Assembly: GCF_003696265.1 (NCBI RefSeq)
Contig: NZ_RFFH01000001.1
Coordinates: forward strand, 868,001 to 932,000
DNA from: Nocardia stercoris
GTDB taxonomy: Bacteria; Actinomycetota; Actinomycetes; Mycobacteriales; Mycobacteriaceae
DNA: 64,000 nucleotides
Direction: 5' to 3'
Shown here in pieces: positions 63,972-64,000 of this stretch. Both the position numbers and the translations under genes were made by a program. The notes under the pieces were generated by a model that saw nothing but the letters and a program-made list of their open reading frames with translations, ran no database searches and was not told where the DNA came from. Position 1 is the stretch's first letter. Every line of letters starts with the position of its first letter.

Positions 63972-64000
63972 CGGCTTTCGTTCGACCTCCGCGTCGCCGA

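Overview
The window is high-GC actinobacterial DNA, most likely from Nocardia or a close mycolic-acid-containing relative. GTG starts and 4-base stop/start overlaps are frequent. The backbone gene order matches, from memory, the Mycobacterium tuberculosis Rv3001c-Rv3032 region: etfBA, the methyltransferase/GH57/GT4 trio of polymethylated glucan synthesis, two acyltransferases, iscS, mnmA, a MetE-like protein, ligA, an ACT protein, gatC, gatA, pfkA, gatB, an LppZ-like lipoprotein, a DoxX protein, a CFP6-like protein and ilvBNC. Species was not determined.

Layout. 1-4728 (minus) is a conservon-type signalling operon (CvnA kinase-like, CvnB roadblock, CvnC DUF742, CvnD GTPase) followed by two cytochromes P450; one lacks the ExxR residues and the other runs off the window edge. 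4939-10554 holds etfBA and the divergent glucan operon. 10674-16321 holds two AIM24-like zinc-ribbon proteins, a small secreted peptide, an acyltransferase pair, a HicA/HicB-like module with a large dyad operator, and an unknown protein with a dinucleotide frame break. 16326-20940 is an accessory operon (flavin monooxygenase, a truncated monooxygenase paralogue, ferritin-like diiron protein, SDR) divergent from a TetR regulator. 21087-32784 is housekeeping: iscS-mnmA-HAD, MetE-like, ligA, gatCA, plus a MoxR/AAA15-like ATPase and a frameshifted GNAT.

30630-36091 is the most unusual part. Six short genes encode 39-52-residue peptides with no Lys or Arg. Two are 49-aa near-duplicates within a duplicated block of about 260 bp. 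Three others, plus a lone one before gatC, share a TTCACT...TAGG(C/A)T upstream block. The five clustered genes each have their own terminator, and three carry a hairpin just before the ribosome binding site. They are followed by a divergent UppP-type phosphatase and a Ser/Thr kinase. No modification enzyme or dedicated exporter is visible. The function is unknown.

36111-49169 is a signalling and envelope block: two Ser/Thr kinases with long in-frame repeats, two tandem penicillin-recognising serine hydrolase-like proteins, a Tat-exported flavoprotein, pfkA and a NarL-type two-component pair. 49327-52579 is an FtsX-type ABC exporter. 52641-63375 returns to the backbone with gatB, ilvD and ilvBNC. 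The ilvB leader carries a branched-chain-rich leader peptide and a terminator, which is classical attenuation. Convergent gene pairs are separated by long, nearly loop-free perfect palindromes.
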